IMG/VR virus record: IMGVR_UViG_3300023276_000103
Coordinates: 1-31,166 of that record
Length of the DNA: 31,166 nt
Strand: one strand, 5' to 3'
Source of the DNA: a virus
Shown: positions 12,024-20,284 of the stretch, in pieces
How positions within the stretch are numbered: the first letter of the stretch is position 1
Layout: each line of letters opens with the position of its first letter
Notes under the pieces: model-generated
The model's input: only the letters and a program-made list of their open reading frames with translations
The model's database searches: none
Told to the model about the DNA's origin: nothing
Translations under genes and position numbers: made by a program

Positions 12024-13064
12024 CTACTCGAAAATGTGAGTCAATCTAGCAATTTGACCATATTGTTTATGGTGTATAAACGCCTCAACGGCTTCAACTG
12101 CTCCAGTATATCCGTTTCTGTGATGCCAACTGTCTGACGTGCTAGGACTTCTCAAGCTTTCAACTGTGCAACCTATAAAATCCTTACTTGTTTTATGGTG
12201 GACGTGATGAGTGTAAAAATAACGCTTTTTGCAGTTGCTCCAATCGTTACTCTCGTGAGCCATTAAGTTTGGTAAGTCTCCAATCTTTGCTCCGTCTCCG
12301 TGAGTAGTACCGATTAAGTTGTTATGATAAGTAAAATATTTTCTGTGAGCAATACCAGTATCAAAAGTTATATTTTTGCAATGTCGAAAATGGCTTTCAA
12401 TAGTTTGTGACAACATAAAGCCACTAATATAATCGTGGTTACTTGGATTAAATGTAAAATGTACATCAGCAATTGACAATAATATCTCCAAAACATCTAC
12501 ATAAAGCTTTTTAGCCATTAAGAAATTCTCATACCACATTCCGTCCGTATCTTGTGGAGTTCCAGAAGTAGTTTTACGATGTGGAGTATCTATGTGTAAA
12601 ATATCGTTTCCAGCGATAAAATTTATCTTATCTATATCAAACCCATTGGAAGATTTTAAAACGCCTCTAACACCTCTTAAAACTCGTTTAACGGCTATCT
12701 GAGAGTTATACTCTTGACCAGTTTCTAATCTAGTACATAATTTTCCAATGTGAATGTCTGCTGGGTCTAAAACCATTAAGTGTCCAGCTTTAGATTTTTC
12801 TCTTTTTATTTCTGGATATTGTGGAGAGTAATTATCTAATTCCTTAATCAAATCTTCAACGAATTTATTTCGTTTTACTGACTGAAAATTTGGATTTTTT
12901 ACGAATAGACTTGCATTGTCGCTTTTAAGCCAAGCGTGTTTCACATCGTCAATATGTACTCCACTTTCTTCGGCTACTTCTTTTAAGCCTCGATACTCAT
13001 TAATAATATCAACTTCGTCTTGTTTTAATCTTAATCTTGTTGTGTTTCTATTTTGCTCTGACAT
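12024..13064 (-). CDS. Metallophosphoesterase-like protein with N-terminal helix-turn-helix
   Basis: A 346-residue protein. An N-terminal helical segment (YRGLKEVAEESGVHIDDVKH, 24-43) looks like a DNA-binding HTH. The rest has the calcineurin-like phosphoesterase motifs: DPADIHIGK (100-108) with D-x-H, GND (152-154), NHD (209-211), GTTHGDGAK (252-260) with the GDxxH-like loop, and HHVHH (286-290). Related phage proteins are annotated as phosphoesterases or DNA exonucleases of the SbcD/Mre11 fold. It closes the late region, just upstream of early promoter 1. Substrate unknown; nuclease activity is a reasonable guess. Confidence 0.8.
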   Translation of the reverse strand: MSEQNRNTTRLRLKQDEVDIINEYRGLKEVAEESGVHIDDVKHAWLKSDNASLFVKNPNFQSVKRNKFVEDLIKELDNYSPQYPEIKREKSKAGHLMVLDPADIHIGKLCTRLETGQEYNSQIAVKRVLRGVRGVLKSSNGFDIDKINFIAGNDILHIDTPHRKTTSGTPQDTDGMWYENFLMAKKLYVDVLEILLSIADVHFTFNPSNHDYISGFMLSQTIESHFRHCKNITFDTGIAHRKYFTYHNNLIGTTHGDGAKIGDLPNLMAHESNDWSNCKKRYFYTHHVHHKTSKDFIGCTVESLRSPSTSDSWHHRNGYTGAVEAVEAFIHHKQYGQIARLTHIFE

Positions 13065-13093
13065 AATAAATTGTTAGCCAACAATATACGAAA

Positions 13094-13270
13094 TTATTTC
13101 TTTTTATTTTTTGATTTATTATTTTCTTTGATTAGATAGTACCAACGTGAGATTGTATATCCAAGAATTACAACTCCAGTAAGTGTCGCAATAAAGGTGT
13201 TAAATCCACTTAAATTTATATATAAACCCAACGTGCCGAGTATAGCCATTTTAATATCTGTAATATTCAT
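13094..13270 (-). CDS. Small membrane protein, holin-like
   Basis: Using ATG 13270 the product is 58 residues (MNITDIKMAILGTLGLYINL...), with two hydrophobic segments (about 8-23 and 28-44) and a basic tail (YYLIKENNKSKNKKK). A GTG at 13294 would add eight residues and overlap the holin-like gene. Two close membrane helices and a charged tail beside a holin suggest a second holin, antiholin or accessory lysis protein. Confidence 0.65.
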   Translation of the reverse strand: MNITDIKMAILGTLGLYINLSGFNTFIATLTGVVILGYTISRWYYLIKENNKSKNKKK

Positions 13271-13286
13271 TTTATATTTTTTTTCT

Positions 13287-13778
13287 TTAATCACTTTTTT
13301 TAATTGTTTTCATAACCTTTTCAATGCCTCGACTTCCAAAATAAAAAATAGTCATTGTGCCAAATAAAGATTGTATGACTGGAATATATAAAGGATTTAT
13401 TTTAAAGCTACCAATGTTTCCGTCAAAAAATACCATTGAAAGAAATAAGATAAACATACAACCGAAAGTAACTGGTCTTATAAGTCTTGTAATCGTATGC
13501 TCATTGTCGATTTTTAACCTCTTGGTCATTTCGACCATTTCAATCATATCATTTTCCATTTCTAGTAGCAACAATTCTTTATCTGCATTTTGTAGATTTT
13601 TGTCACTTCTAATCGCATTCCCTAATTTAGCCAAACCTTGAACGCCAGTAATTTCTCCAGCTAATTCTAAAAGCTCTGGAGCAACTTTTTTTCCAGTCAA
13701 AGCCAACCAACGCAAAGCATTTCCAACGTTTGTGCCTTTGCCTCCGTTTTTTATTAATTTAGGGTTTTTATTTTCCAT
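13287..13778 (-). CDS. Holin-like protein (Holin_3TMs-type)
   Basis: A 163-residue protein. The N-terminus (GNALRWLALTGKKVAPELLE, ITGVQGLAKLGNAI) and central acidic helix (KELLLLEMENDMIEMVEMTK) match a phage holin family common in Bacteroidetes phages. Two clear membrane segments lie at about 104-119 (VTFGCMFILFLSMVFF) and 130-148 (YIPVIQSLFGTMTIFYFGS). It would permeabilise the inner membrane to release the M15 endolysin encoded at 3465-3821. Confidence 0.8.
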   Translation of the reverse strand: MENKNPKLIKNGGKGTNVGNALRWLALTGKKVAPELLELAGEITGVQGLAKLGNAIRSDKNLQNADKELLLLEMENDMIEMVEMTKRLKIDNEHTITRLIRPVTFGCMFILFLSMVFFDGNIGSFKINPLYIPVIQSLFGTMTIFYFGSRGIEKVMKTIKKSD

Positions 13779-13848
13779 TACTCGCCATAATCATTGCAAT
13801 TATTATCATTGATAACAATACTGTTACTAATAAAATTTTACTCCTCAA
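13768..13848 (-). CDS. Possible hydrophobic leader-like microprotein
   Basis: A 26-codon reading frame starting with TTG (13848) and running into the start of the holin gene (11-nt overlap). After a short basic start it is almost entirely hydrophobic (ILLVTVLLSMIIIAMIMA). It could be a small lysis or spanin-like peptide. The TTG start and small size make it uncertain; the 59-nt gap it fills may simply be non-coding. Confidence 0.3.
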   Translation of the reverse strand: MRSKILLVTVLLSMIIIAMIMASNGK

Positions 13849-14089
13849 AATCGTCTGGGTTTGGTGGTGTTGGTGGCTCTGGTGGTACTGGTGGCTCTGG
13901 ATAAGGATTTATTCCGTTTTCAATTAAAACCTCTGCCCAATCCTCCTCGTTATCAAAAGTCGTTAAAACTGGTTGCCCAGTTGTCATAGTTTCTTCTGGA
14001 GTAACGTCTCCCCAACTTATAATAACTTCTTCGTCATTGTAAGTTATAAACCATTTTGTTTCCGTTGGAAAATCTATTGAGTTTGCCAT
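13838..14089 (-). CDS. Small acidic protein with Pro-rich tail, possible fibre-associated protein
   Basis: An 83-residue acidic protein: DFPTETKWFITYNDEEVIIS at the N-terminus, a WAEVLIENGINPYP segment, and a proline-rich end (PEPPVPPEPPTPPNPDDFEE). It lies 10 nt after the adhesin gene, where fibre assembly chaperones or decoration proteins are often found. No firm family. Confidence 0.6.
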   Translation of the reverse strand: MANSIDFPTETKWFITYNDEEVIISWGDVTPEETMTTGQPVLTTFDNEEDWAEVLIENGINPYPEPPVPPEPPTPPNPDDFEE

Positions 14090-14099
14090 AATTATTTTT

Positions 14100-15620
14100 T
14101 TATACTAATCCTCCGTCTGTTATTGTCCAGCCTCTTGAAATTAATGTATTTCTTCTGGCTTGTCCACTTACTGTATATTTTATTGTTCCCATTCCTAAAG
14201 TAACATTTAATTGACCTCCTTGTAAACAAGCATATAATAAATTATCATAATTTGTCGAGCTGAATTGTAAGTGTGTTCTATTACTCATAAAACTTGCCAT
14301 ATTAGTAATTGAAGATAAATCCCAAGCACTTAAATTTTGGTCAAAATCAGTAGCAAGTTGAAACATACTTTCCATATTGGTAACGTTTCCAACGTCCCAA
14401 CTTCCAATAGGCTGGTCAAAATTATTACAATTGTAAAACATTCGATACATATTTGTTGCACTAGAAGTATTCCAACTACTTATATTTTGATTAAAAGCAT
14501 CAGCACTATAAAACATTTTGTCAAAATTATCAACATTGATAACATTCCAGCTCGAAATATCACGATTAAAAAGATAACAAGTTGAAAACATATCTTTCAT
14601 AGTTGTAACAAGTCCAGTATTAAAGCCAGTTATATCTCCATTAAAATTATCATTGCCTTTAAACATAGTTTGCATATTCGTTGCACTAGACGTATTCCAA
14701 TTTGTTAAGTCTTGATTAAATGAAACTCCACTTACAGTATGAATGTCTGTAAAACAACCTTGAAAATTTTGTACATTACTTACATCTAAAGTATTAATAC
14801 TAGAATTATTAAAACTTGTTCGTGCTATAAAATTGTCCATTCTCGTAAGTGTACTTGTGTCCATTCCAGTTAAATTTCCGTTAAACTGTTGAGAATTATA
14901 AAAAAGAGAATAAGCGTTACTGGTTGCACTTGTTAAATCAAATGGAGCATCACTATTAAAATTCAAAGTCATACCAGAAAACATTTGATTTACTCTAGTA
15001 CAATTTGACAAATCCCAACCACTCGCATCAAAATTTAAAGCGTAACAATTATAAAACATATAAGAAACGTTTAAACAATTACTCATATCCCAATTAGATA
15101 AATCGCCTATAAATTGCTGACAATTCATAAACGCCCAAAAAGGATTTGGAACGTTTGTCCAATCCCAATTTTCTATATACTGGAAAGTAATCATATTCGT
15201 ATTATTATAGAACATAAAACCAGAGTCTCCACTATTTATAATTGGCGTATCTCTACAATTCGGCCCTCCTATAAGATTTGAACATTGTCGCATTCTTAAA
15301 GTAGAAAAAGTATAAGTTCCAAATCCTAAAACTTCTTTTAATTTGTCTCTTGATGTAGTATTACTTTGAGTGTCGAAATGGGAGCATTCTCCGTCAATTA
15401 TAATATTATAATCTCCAGCCGTTGAGTAAGTGTGTGACCTATTTGCGTAAGTATTTGCGACTGGAATACTTCCGTCTCCCCAATCAATAGTTCCAGAATA
15501 AACTCCGTTAGACTTATATGGCAATTCAATTACTTCATTTACACTTGTGGTTGTCCAACGAGTTTCAAATCCACCAGCAACAACTGGTTGAACGTATCTA
15601 TAAGAATTTATAAAATGCAT
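14100..15620 (-). CDS. BspA/DUF285 leucine-rich-type repeat adhesin with PKD-like domain, probable receptor-binding protein
   Basis: A 506-residue protein. After a short N-terminal anchor, residues about 21-75 form a PKD-like domain (GTIDWGDGSI, YSTAGDYNIIID). Residues about 130-460 contain about a dozen 24-25-residue repeats of the form xFNxxISxWNTSSATNMxxMFxxCxx, the BspA/DUF285 repeat of Bacteroidetes surface proteins. The C-terminal about 50 residues (TLGMGTIKYTVSGQARRNTL, ...) form a cap like that of bacterial members. It is the largest protein in the fibre cluster, following a repeat-containing fibre protein. Host recognition is inferred from domain type and position. The repeats may have been acquired from a host. 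Confidence 0.8.
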   Translation of the reverse strand: MHFINSYRYVQPVVAGGFETRWTTTSVNEVIELPYKSNGVYSGTIDWGDGSIPVANTYANRSHTYSTAGDYNIIIDGECSHFDTQSNTTSRDKLKEVLGFGTYTFSTLRMRQCSNLIGGPNCRDTPIINSGDSGFMFYNNTNMITFQYIENWDWTNVPNPFWAFMNCQQFIGDLSNWDMSNCLNVSYMFYNCYALNFDASGWDLSNCTRVNQMFSGMTLNFNSDAPFDLTSATSNAYSLFYNSQQFNGNLTGMDTSTLTRMDNFIARTSFNNSSINTLDVSNVQNFQGCFTDIHTVSGVSFNQDLTNWNTSSATNMQTMFKGNDNFNGDITGFNTGLVTTMKDMFSTCYLFNRDISSWNVINVDNFDKMFYSADAFNQNISSWNTSSATNMYRMFYNCNNFDQPIGSWDVGNVTNMESMFQLATDFDQNLSAWDLSSITNMASFMSNRTHLQFSSTNYDNLLYACLQGGQLNVTLGMGTIKYTVSGQARRNTLISRGWTITDGGLV

Positions 15621-15634
15621 AATATTATTTTATT

Positions 15635-16675
15635 TTAAATACAAAGTCTGTTATTATAAACCATAGTAGCTTTTAAACCAGCTCCAGCAACTGTACTTCC
15701 AACTTGAGTAATAAGTACTCTTAATTCATCTCCAATTGCTAAACTAAAATTAGAGCCATTTATTTGTTGTTGAGTTGTTGCAGTCGCAGTAAGTTTTTCT
15801 CCAGCGTCAATACTTGGTGTTATAGTATAAACAGTTGTTCCGTTTTTTAAAACATCAAATTCTAAATTTGCACCAGTTGGAGCTTCTGTTACTGAAAACT
15901 CGACTGACGAAACATAAGGATAATCTCTATTGCAAATCATTGTAAAAACTCTAGTAACTGCTAAGTCACTATCTTCATCACTACAAGCAAAATCCATATA
16001 ATCTGGAGTAAATATTAATTCAGTTGGATTTGGTAATCCATAACCAACTTTAACGTTTTTCCCATTTTGACAATCATAACTTACTGGTGTGTCTGTTAAC
16101 TCAATAAATTCATCTACAAAAGACGGAGTTGTATTAACCCATTCTTCTTCGGTACTATCATAAGTTAAAATTTGTCCTTCAGCAAGAGTATTTTCGTCAA
16201 TAACAACATCTTCAATTTCTGAAATCTCCAAACTATTGGAAACCCATTTCAAAGTAGCGGAATCATATCTTAAAAAATTTCCGTCTTGTGGTGACGGAGC
16301 ATTTACATCTGTTAAGTCGTTTAATACAGTTGCACCAGTTGGAATATCTATATTTTGCCATTCGTCATCGTTGCTATCATAAGCAATTATTTGTCCGTCA
16401 GTTAAAGTAGCTCCGTCAATAACAACGTCTATTAAGTCGCTTAATTGAATAGGTTGTGCCACCCATTGTGTACCATTCCATTGTAAATAGTAATCATCTG
16501 GTGTTCCAGTTACATTTACGTCTCCAACATCGTTTAAAGAAGATATACTTCCAGCGTTAAAATTTTGTGCCTCTTTTTGATAACTTACATTGCCTCTAAC
16601 AACGTGAATAATATCAGTATCTTGAGAGTTTGTTAATGCTGGTCTTTCCGTTAATTTTTCGTTATCTAGTGCCAT
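15635..16675 (-). CDS. Tail fibre-like protein with beta repeats
   Basis: A 346-residue protein. Its N-terminus (ERPALTNSQDTDIIHVVRGN) resembles the base-attachment segment of the protein at 30032-30505. Residues about 44-200 have four to five imperfect repeats of about 37 residues, pattern LxDVxDVxxxxxTDGQxLxYDSxxxxWxN (for example DGQIIAYDSNDDEW and EGQILTYDSTEEEW), typical of trimeric fibre shafts. The C-terminal about 140 residues are a beta-rich domain with no recognised fold. The gene sits directly upstream of the adhesin. Confidence 0.75.
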   Translation of the reverse strand: MALDNEKLTERPALTNSQDTDIIHVVRGNVSYQKEAQNFNAGSISSLNDVGDVNVTGTPDDYYLQWNGTQWVAQPIQLSDLIDVVIDGATLTDGQIIAYDSNDDEWQNIDIPTGATVLNDLTDVNAPSPQDGNFLRYDSATLKWVSNSLEISEIEDVVIDENTLAEGQILTYDSTEEEWVNTTPSFVDEFIELTDTPVSYDCQNGKNVKVGYGLPNPTELIFTPDYMDFACSDEDSDLAVTRVFTMICNRDYPYVSSVEFSVTEAPTGANLEFDVLKNGTTVYTITPSIDAGEKLTATATTQQQINGSNFSLAIGDELRVLITQVGSTVAGAGLKATMVYNNRLCI

Positions 16676-16678
16676 TTT

Positions 16679-17257
16679 TTAATCGTTAAATATGTAATTC
16701 GTTAAAATTGAGTCGTTAAATACAAAATTTGTATCTGGACTTTCGTTAAATATGTAATTTTTTTCTGCGTCAATTATAAATTCTGGAAGTAAACTATCCA
16801 TATAATACGCTTGGTTATCTTCTTTTGCAGTTATTGTAATTTGATAACTATTGGCACTTGATTTATCGCTACCAGTTGTATCGGTAACAGTAGCCTCGCA
16901 ACCATTATATAAACCAAGTATTCTAATATTGCCAACCCTATCGATAAAAATTGCTCTGTAATCTTTATTTACCAGTTTATAGACCTCGCTTCCTTCGTAA
17001 GTTTTAAGCAACTCTAAATTTAAAGTCTGTGTCCAAGTCACATTCCCTCTTTCAATACTTGTAGACTCGCTGAAATCTGCAACTTGACTAAAATAAGTAT
17101 AAATCTGAGTTGTTGGAAACTCTACTAATTTCTGTCCTAAAGTTTTGATTTGAGAACGTGAATACTTTACAAAAGGAAATAAATAAATCGCATCAATTCC
17201 ACCTTGTAAATTTTTACAAATCCTATCTTCTATATTTGAAATATCACAATTATTCAT
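16679..17257 (-). CDS. Tail tube-like protein, second paralogue
   Basis: A 192-residue protein that aligns along its length with the tail-tube-like protein at 20285-20797: CDIS...R.CK...GG start, a central TWTQTLNLELLK / TNTQTLTISLKK block, then FIDRVGNIRILGLYNG / VVDRNGNWHCLALDDG, TVTDTTGSDKSSANSYQIT / TVVSTTGGAKTDMNGYTLT and YYMDS / PLMDS. The additional C-terminus carries three copies of N(Y/F)(I/V)FN(E/D). It overlaps the connector gene by 8 nt. It may form a specialised tube segment, terminator ring or tail tip. Confidence 0.65.
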   Translation of the reverse strand: MNNCDISNIEDRICKNLQGGIDAIYLFPFVKYSRSQIKTLGQKLVEFPTTQIYTYFSQVADFSESTSIERGNVTWTQTLNLELLKTYEGSEVYKLVNKDYRAIFIDRVGNIRILGLYNGCEATVTDTTGSDKSSANSYQITITAKEDNQAYYMDSLLPEFIIDAEKNYIFNESPDTNFVFNDSILTNYIFND

Positions 17258-17822
17258 CGCAGCCTAAATTACAGTCATCTAATAAATAATCATTATAAGG
17301 TTTTCTTGTATTATAATTATTTGCGTTTCCAAAATACCAGCCTCCAATATTTCTTAGTTTTTTCTCTGCGTCAACTTCTTCTTGACAAACTTTATATTCT
17401 GGTAATGGGTTTTTACATATCCACTTTTCAAATCTTATAATATACATATCAGCCAATCCAGAATATTTTTGACTTAACATTACAATATCCTCTTTGTCCA
17501 TTAATTGAGTATTTTCTGGAGTATATTTAAAAGCACCTCCATTAGCTATCGTAAAAGGAGAAATTTCTATATAAGACGCTAAAGCTTGGTTTTTAGTTAT
17601 TGGTTTTACATAGTTATTATACAATGTAAGATACTTTCCAGCGAGTGTATTGTTCTCAGCACCAGCTATTATATAATTATATAGTTGAGTGCCTAAAAGA
17701 GCCTCTAATACAGTAATTTGAGTATTAGCAATACAGAAAACATACTTATCAATATCTAAATTACCTCCTAATATGGTGGTCTTTGCGATTTCTTGTGGTG
17801 TTACAAATAAAAACTCTGCCAT
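17250..17822 (-). CDS. Head-tail connector-like protein (DUF6712-like)
   Basis: A 190-residue protein starting FLFVTPQEIAKTTILGGNLD, with an all-helical middle (VLEALLGTQLYNYIIAG, YLTLYNNYVKPITKNQALAS) and a C-terminal segment of GGWYFGNANNYNTRK. This pattern matches helical connector proteins found after portal genes in Bacteroidetes phages. It starts 4 nt after the portal stop. It would complete the neck between portal and tail. Confidence 0.7.
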   Translation of the reverse strand: MAEFLFVTPQEIAKTTILGGNLDIDKYVFCIANTQITVLEALLGTQLYNYIIAGAENNTLAGKYLTLYNNYVKPITKNQALASYIEISPFTIANGGAFKYTPENTQLMDKEDIVMLSQKYSGLADMYIIRFEKWICKNPLPEYKVCQEEVDAEKKLRNIGGWYFGNANNYNTRKPYNDYLLDDCNLGCDE

Positions 17823-17826
17823 TTGT

Positions 17827-19890
17827 CTATTTTTTATCTATTTGTTTTAATTTCTTTGACGCCCAGTTTATACCAGAAGTACCTCCCCAGCCTAGCCAAG
17901 CAACATAACCTTTGTCTTTCCAAGGAGTCGATTTATTTTCTGCACTTACTTCAGCGTTTTTTTTGTGTCTTTGAAATGCTGACATTCTCGCAATCGTTGA
18001 ACGGCTAATATTTCTGCCTTTTGCTAATTGATTTGCACGTACCCAACCAACACTTGTCATTCCTTTTACTTCACTTCCGTATTTCTCCCTCCAGTCTAAA
18101 ACTTTTTGAGCGTTATTCTTTGCACTATCTGGATAATCATTGTAACTTTCAAATTCAACCTCAACATCTTTAGCCAATCTTTGAGGTGTTACTCCACTTT
18201 TTCTATAATTTGGCGTTAGACTCCAGTAATTATTTTGTTGCTCTGCGATTTGTGCAACTTGCTTTGGATTAGTTTCCCATTTAGCGTCTTTTCTTTCGCT
18301 TGGCTCTAATTCCAAAATCATTTTAACTGCCTTTGTAACTGTTATTCTTTTATTGTTTTCTTTTAAGAAAATAACTCTCTCGAACCAATGTTTACAGTTA
18401 ACTCCTCCCTTAAAAAGAAAAATATTATAAGAATTTTGACCCTTTGGAGCAAAGTCTAAATTAGCAGTTGACTGCTTATCCAAATCTTCTATTCTGTAAA
18501 ATCTTCTTGCACTTAACACCTTTGTACAAAACTCTCTTTGATTGCTTTGGCTTGGTGCTCCAGCGTATCGGTATCGTACTGCAAATAAACTCGTATCTTG
18601 TTTACTCTTTTTTTTTGGCGTTGCCTTTGGAGATTTTGTCATTTCCAAAAGGTAATCGTCAAGTACTGCCTCTGTTAAAGTAACCTCGTCGCATCGTCTT
18701 ACATCAATAGGAACATATCCGTCAAGACTTTCTTCTCCCATTGCTATAAACTCGTCAATGCTATCTTTTTTTTTTAGACCAACTCCAGTATTGTTCTCCT
18801 CGCTACTATCTTTTAATTTGTCTTCCGTTAATGGTTTAAACATCAAATCTAAATTCATTCCGAATTGCGATATTATATGTTCAAAGCTTTCAGTAATAAA
18901 ATCTTTTTTAGGCTGAATTACTCGCTTTACCATTTGACGCTCTGCCATATCCATTTCGTCTGCAACGCTACTAAAACCACTTGAGGTGCTTAAACCAATA
19001 ATACTAGGAGAAATGACTCTGTGAGCCGTCATAATCTGATTTTTAGCCTCTCCACTTAACCAATCCCATTGTTTGTGTATAGCAGAATTTTGAGGTAATG
19101 GAGTAACTGTTATTTCAACGTCAGCACCATTAAAAGATAAAATAAACTGCGATGCGTTTGGTGTTCTGGTTAATCGATTTCTTACTTGTCTTTCAAAATC
19201 GTCTTTTTCTTGTGGCGTAAGTGATTTTCCGTTTGGTACATTTATTATATATCCAGCACTTAAACCATTTTTAATTGAATTTATATTTAGGTTTGCCAGT
19301 TCCTCCTCAAATTCACAATAAGGCATTCCAGAAAGATAACTTGGACTTGCAAAATATACGTCTCCAACTGTGTATGGACTTCCAACAAAAATACTTATTG
19401 GAGCGTCTGCGTCATATCCAAAAGCTGGAAACTGCTCTGGTGCATTTTGATTTAATTTTCTCCAGTTTCTAGAATACCAATAACTATCAATCTCATAATC
19501 TTCATTGCATATACTCGGCACAATCATTTGTTTTGGAATATGCTTTATACTTGAAATGTCTCCTCCTTTTGTCTGAATAACTTGACACGCAAACTCTCCA
19601 AAAACTTGAAAGTCTGTGACCATTTTTCTTACGTCTGCTGGTCTTAATATTGTTTGTAATTTCGCCCAATCATTAACTCCGTAAATTCCATTCTTGTAAG
19701 TTAAACCACCTCCGTAAATTAAACTCGTGTATGTTTCGTTTATTGAAGAATTTGTTGGACTTCCGTTATTTCTATCAATGATATACTGATAAAAACTGTT
19801 ATGGTGTCCGTTTAACACATAGCCTCTAGATTTGTTTTCTACAACCTTTGGTCTTACGTAATTTGATAAAGTTATTAATTTTATGTCCAT
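17827..19890 (-). CDS. Portal protein fused to C-terminal conserved phage domains
   Basis: A 687-residue protein. Residues about 1-360 have a portal layout: NGHHNSFYQYIIDRNNGSP (27-45), TDFQVFGEFACQVI (92-105), FVGSPYTVGDVYFASPSYLS (168-187), and the stem/clip helices WLSGEAKNQIMTAHRVISPS (277-296) followed by DEMDMAERQMVKRVI. Residues about 436-515 form a second domain (VRYRYAGAPS, EFCTKVLSARRFYRIEDLD, NIFLFKGGVNCKHWFERVIF) and about 580-686 a third (YPDSAKNNAQKVLDWREKYG, ARANQL-like VRANQLAKGRNISRSTIARM, YVAWLGWGGTSGINWASKKL). These C-terminal domains recur in phage head proteins; their function is not known to me. Total length is much greater than usual for portals (about 400-550). Confidence 0.8.
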   Translation of the reverse strand: MDIKLITLSNYVRPKVVENKSRGYVLNGHHNSFYQYIIDRNNGSPTNSSINETYTSLIYGGGLTYKNGIYGVNDWAKLQTILRPADVRKMVTDFQVFGEFACQVIQTKGGDISSIKHIPKQMIVPSICNEDYEIDSYWYSRNWRKLNQNAPEQFPAFGYDADAPISIFVGSPYTVGDVYFASPSYLSGMPYCEFEEELANLNINSIKNGLSAGYIINVPNGKSLTPQEKDDFERQVRNRLTRTPNASQFILSFNGADVEITVTPLPQNSAIHKQWDWLSGEAKNQIMTAHRVISPSIIGLSTSSGFSSVADEMDMAERQMVKRVIQPKKDFITESFEHIISQFGMNLDLMFKPLTEDKLKDSSEENNTGVGLKKKDSIDEFIAMGEESLDGYVPIDVRRCDEVTLTEAVLDDYLLEMTKSPKATPKKKSKQDTSLFAVRYRYAGAPSQSNQREFCTKVLSARRFYRIEDLDKQSTANLDFAPKGQNSYNIFLFKGGVNCKHWFERVIFLKENNKRITVTKAVKMILELEPSERKDAKWETNPKQVAQIAEQQNNYWSLTPNYRKSGVTPQRLAKDVEVEFESYNDYPDSAKNNAQKVLDWREKYGSEVKGMTSVGWVRANQLAKGRNISRSTIARMSAFQRHKKNAEVSAENKSTPWKDKGYVAWLGWGGTSGINWASKKLKQIDKK

Positions 19891-19893
19891 ATC

Positions 19894-20196
19894 TTAATAA
19901 TAATACGCATTTTTTGTAATTAAATACTCTTGTGGCTCTTGACTTGTTGCAATACTTAAACCTCGATAAACCACCTCATCGTTACTATCTAATATTTTGA
20001 TTTGGTGTTTATCGCTTTCCTTAAATGTAAAATCAAAAGTGATTTCAGTATATACATCTGCATTAGAGTAAGTCGCATTAGGATTACTCGTTTCTTGAGT
20101 AGCCTCGTTATACAGAAAAAGATTAATTGTATCTGTTGGATAGTATCTTGGAACAACTCTAATTGTATGCGTTAAATTGTTTGGATTTATTACCAT
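19894..20196 (-). CDS. Small beta-rich virion-associated protein, unknown
   Basis: With the ATG at 20196 the product is 100 residues (MVINPNNLTHTIRVVPRYYP...). A longer in-frame start would reach back into the terminator at 20230-20263 and add a run of Phe and Tyr, so I reject it. The sequence has the alternating pattern of a small Ig-like or fibre-base domain (INLFLYNEAT, VYTEITFDFTFKES, HQIKILDSNDEVVYRGL). It is the first gene after the terminator and lies 4 nt before the portal gene. Confidence 0.65.
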   Translation of the reverse strand: MVINPNNLTHTIRVVPRYYPTDTINLFLYNEATQETSNPNATYSNADVYTEITFDFTFKESDKHQIKILDSNDEVVYRGLSIATSQEPQEYLITKNAYYY

Positions 20197-20229
20197 AACA
20201 TAATAATAAAAAAAAGAGATTTTTGTTAT

Positions 20230-20263
20230 AAAAAAAACCCTAAACATTTCTGAATAGGGTTTT
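20230..20263 (-). terminator. Rho-independent terminator after tail tube gene
   Basis: Minus strand: AAAACCCTA and TAGGGTTTT (arms 20255-20263 and 20234-20242) form a 9-bp stem with a 12-nt loop, followed by T8. It lies about 20 nt after the stop of the tail-tube gene and would sharply limit read-through into the portal operon. A-tracts upstream could also make it work on the other strand. Confidence 0.9.
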
Positions 20264-20284
20264 GGTCAATTATTATTTATATAA

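Noticed and set aside
14100-15620. The DNA repeats in the adhesin gene as a CRISPR array or a diversity-generating retroelement target
   Set aside because: The repeats are imperfect, in frame and encode a DUF285 protein repeat; no reverse transcriptase or Cas gene is present.
20197-20247. N-terminal extension of the gene at 19894-20196
   Set aside because: The extension is Phe/Tyr-rich and partly encoded by the terminator loop and T-tract; the ATG at 20196 is a better start.
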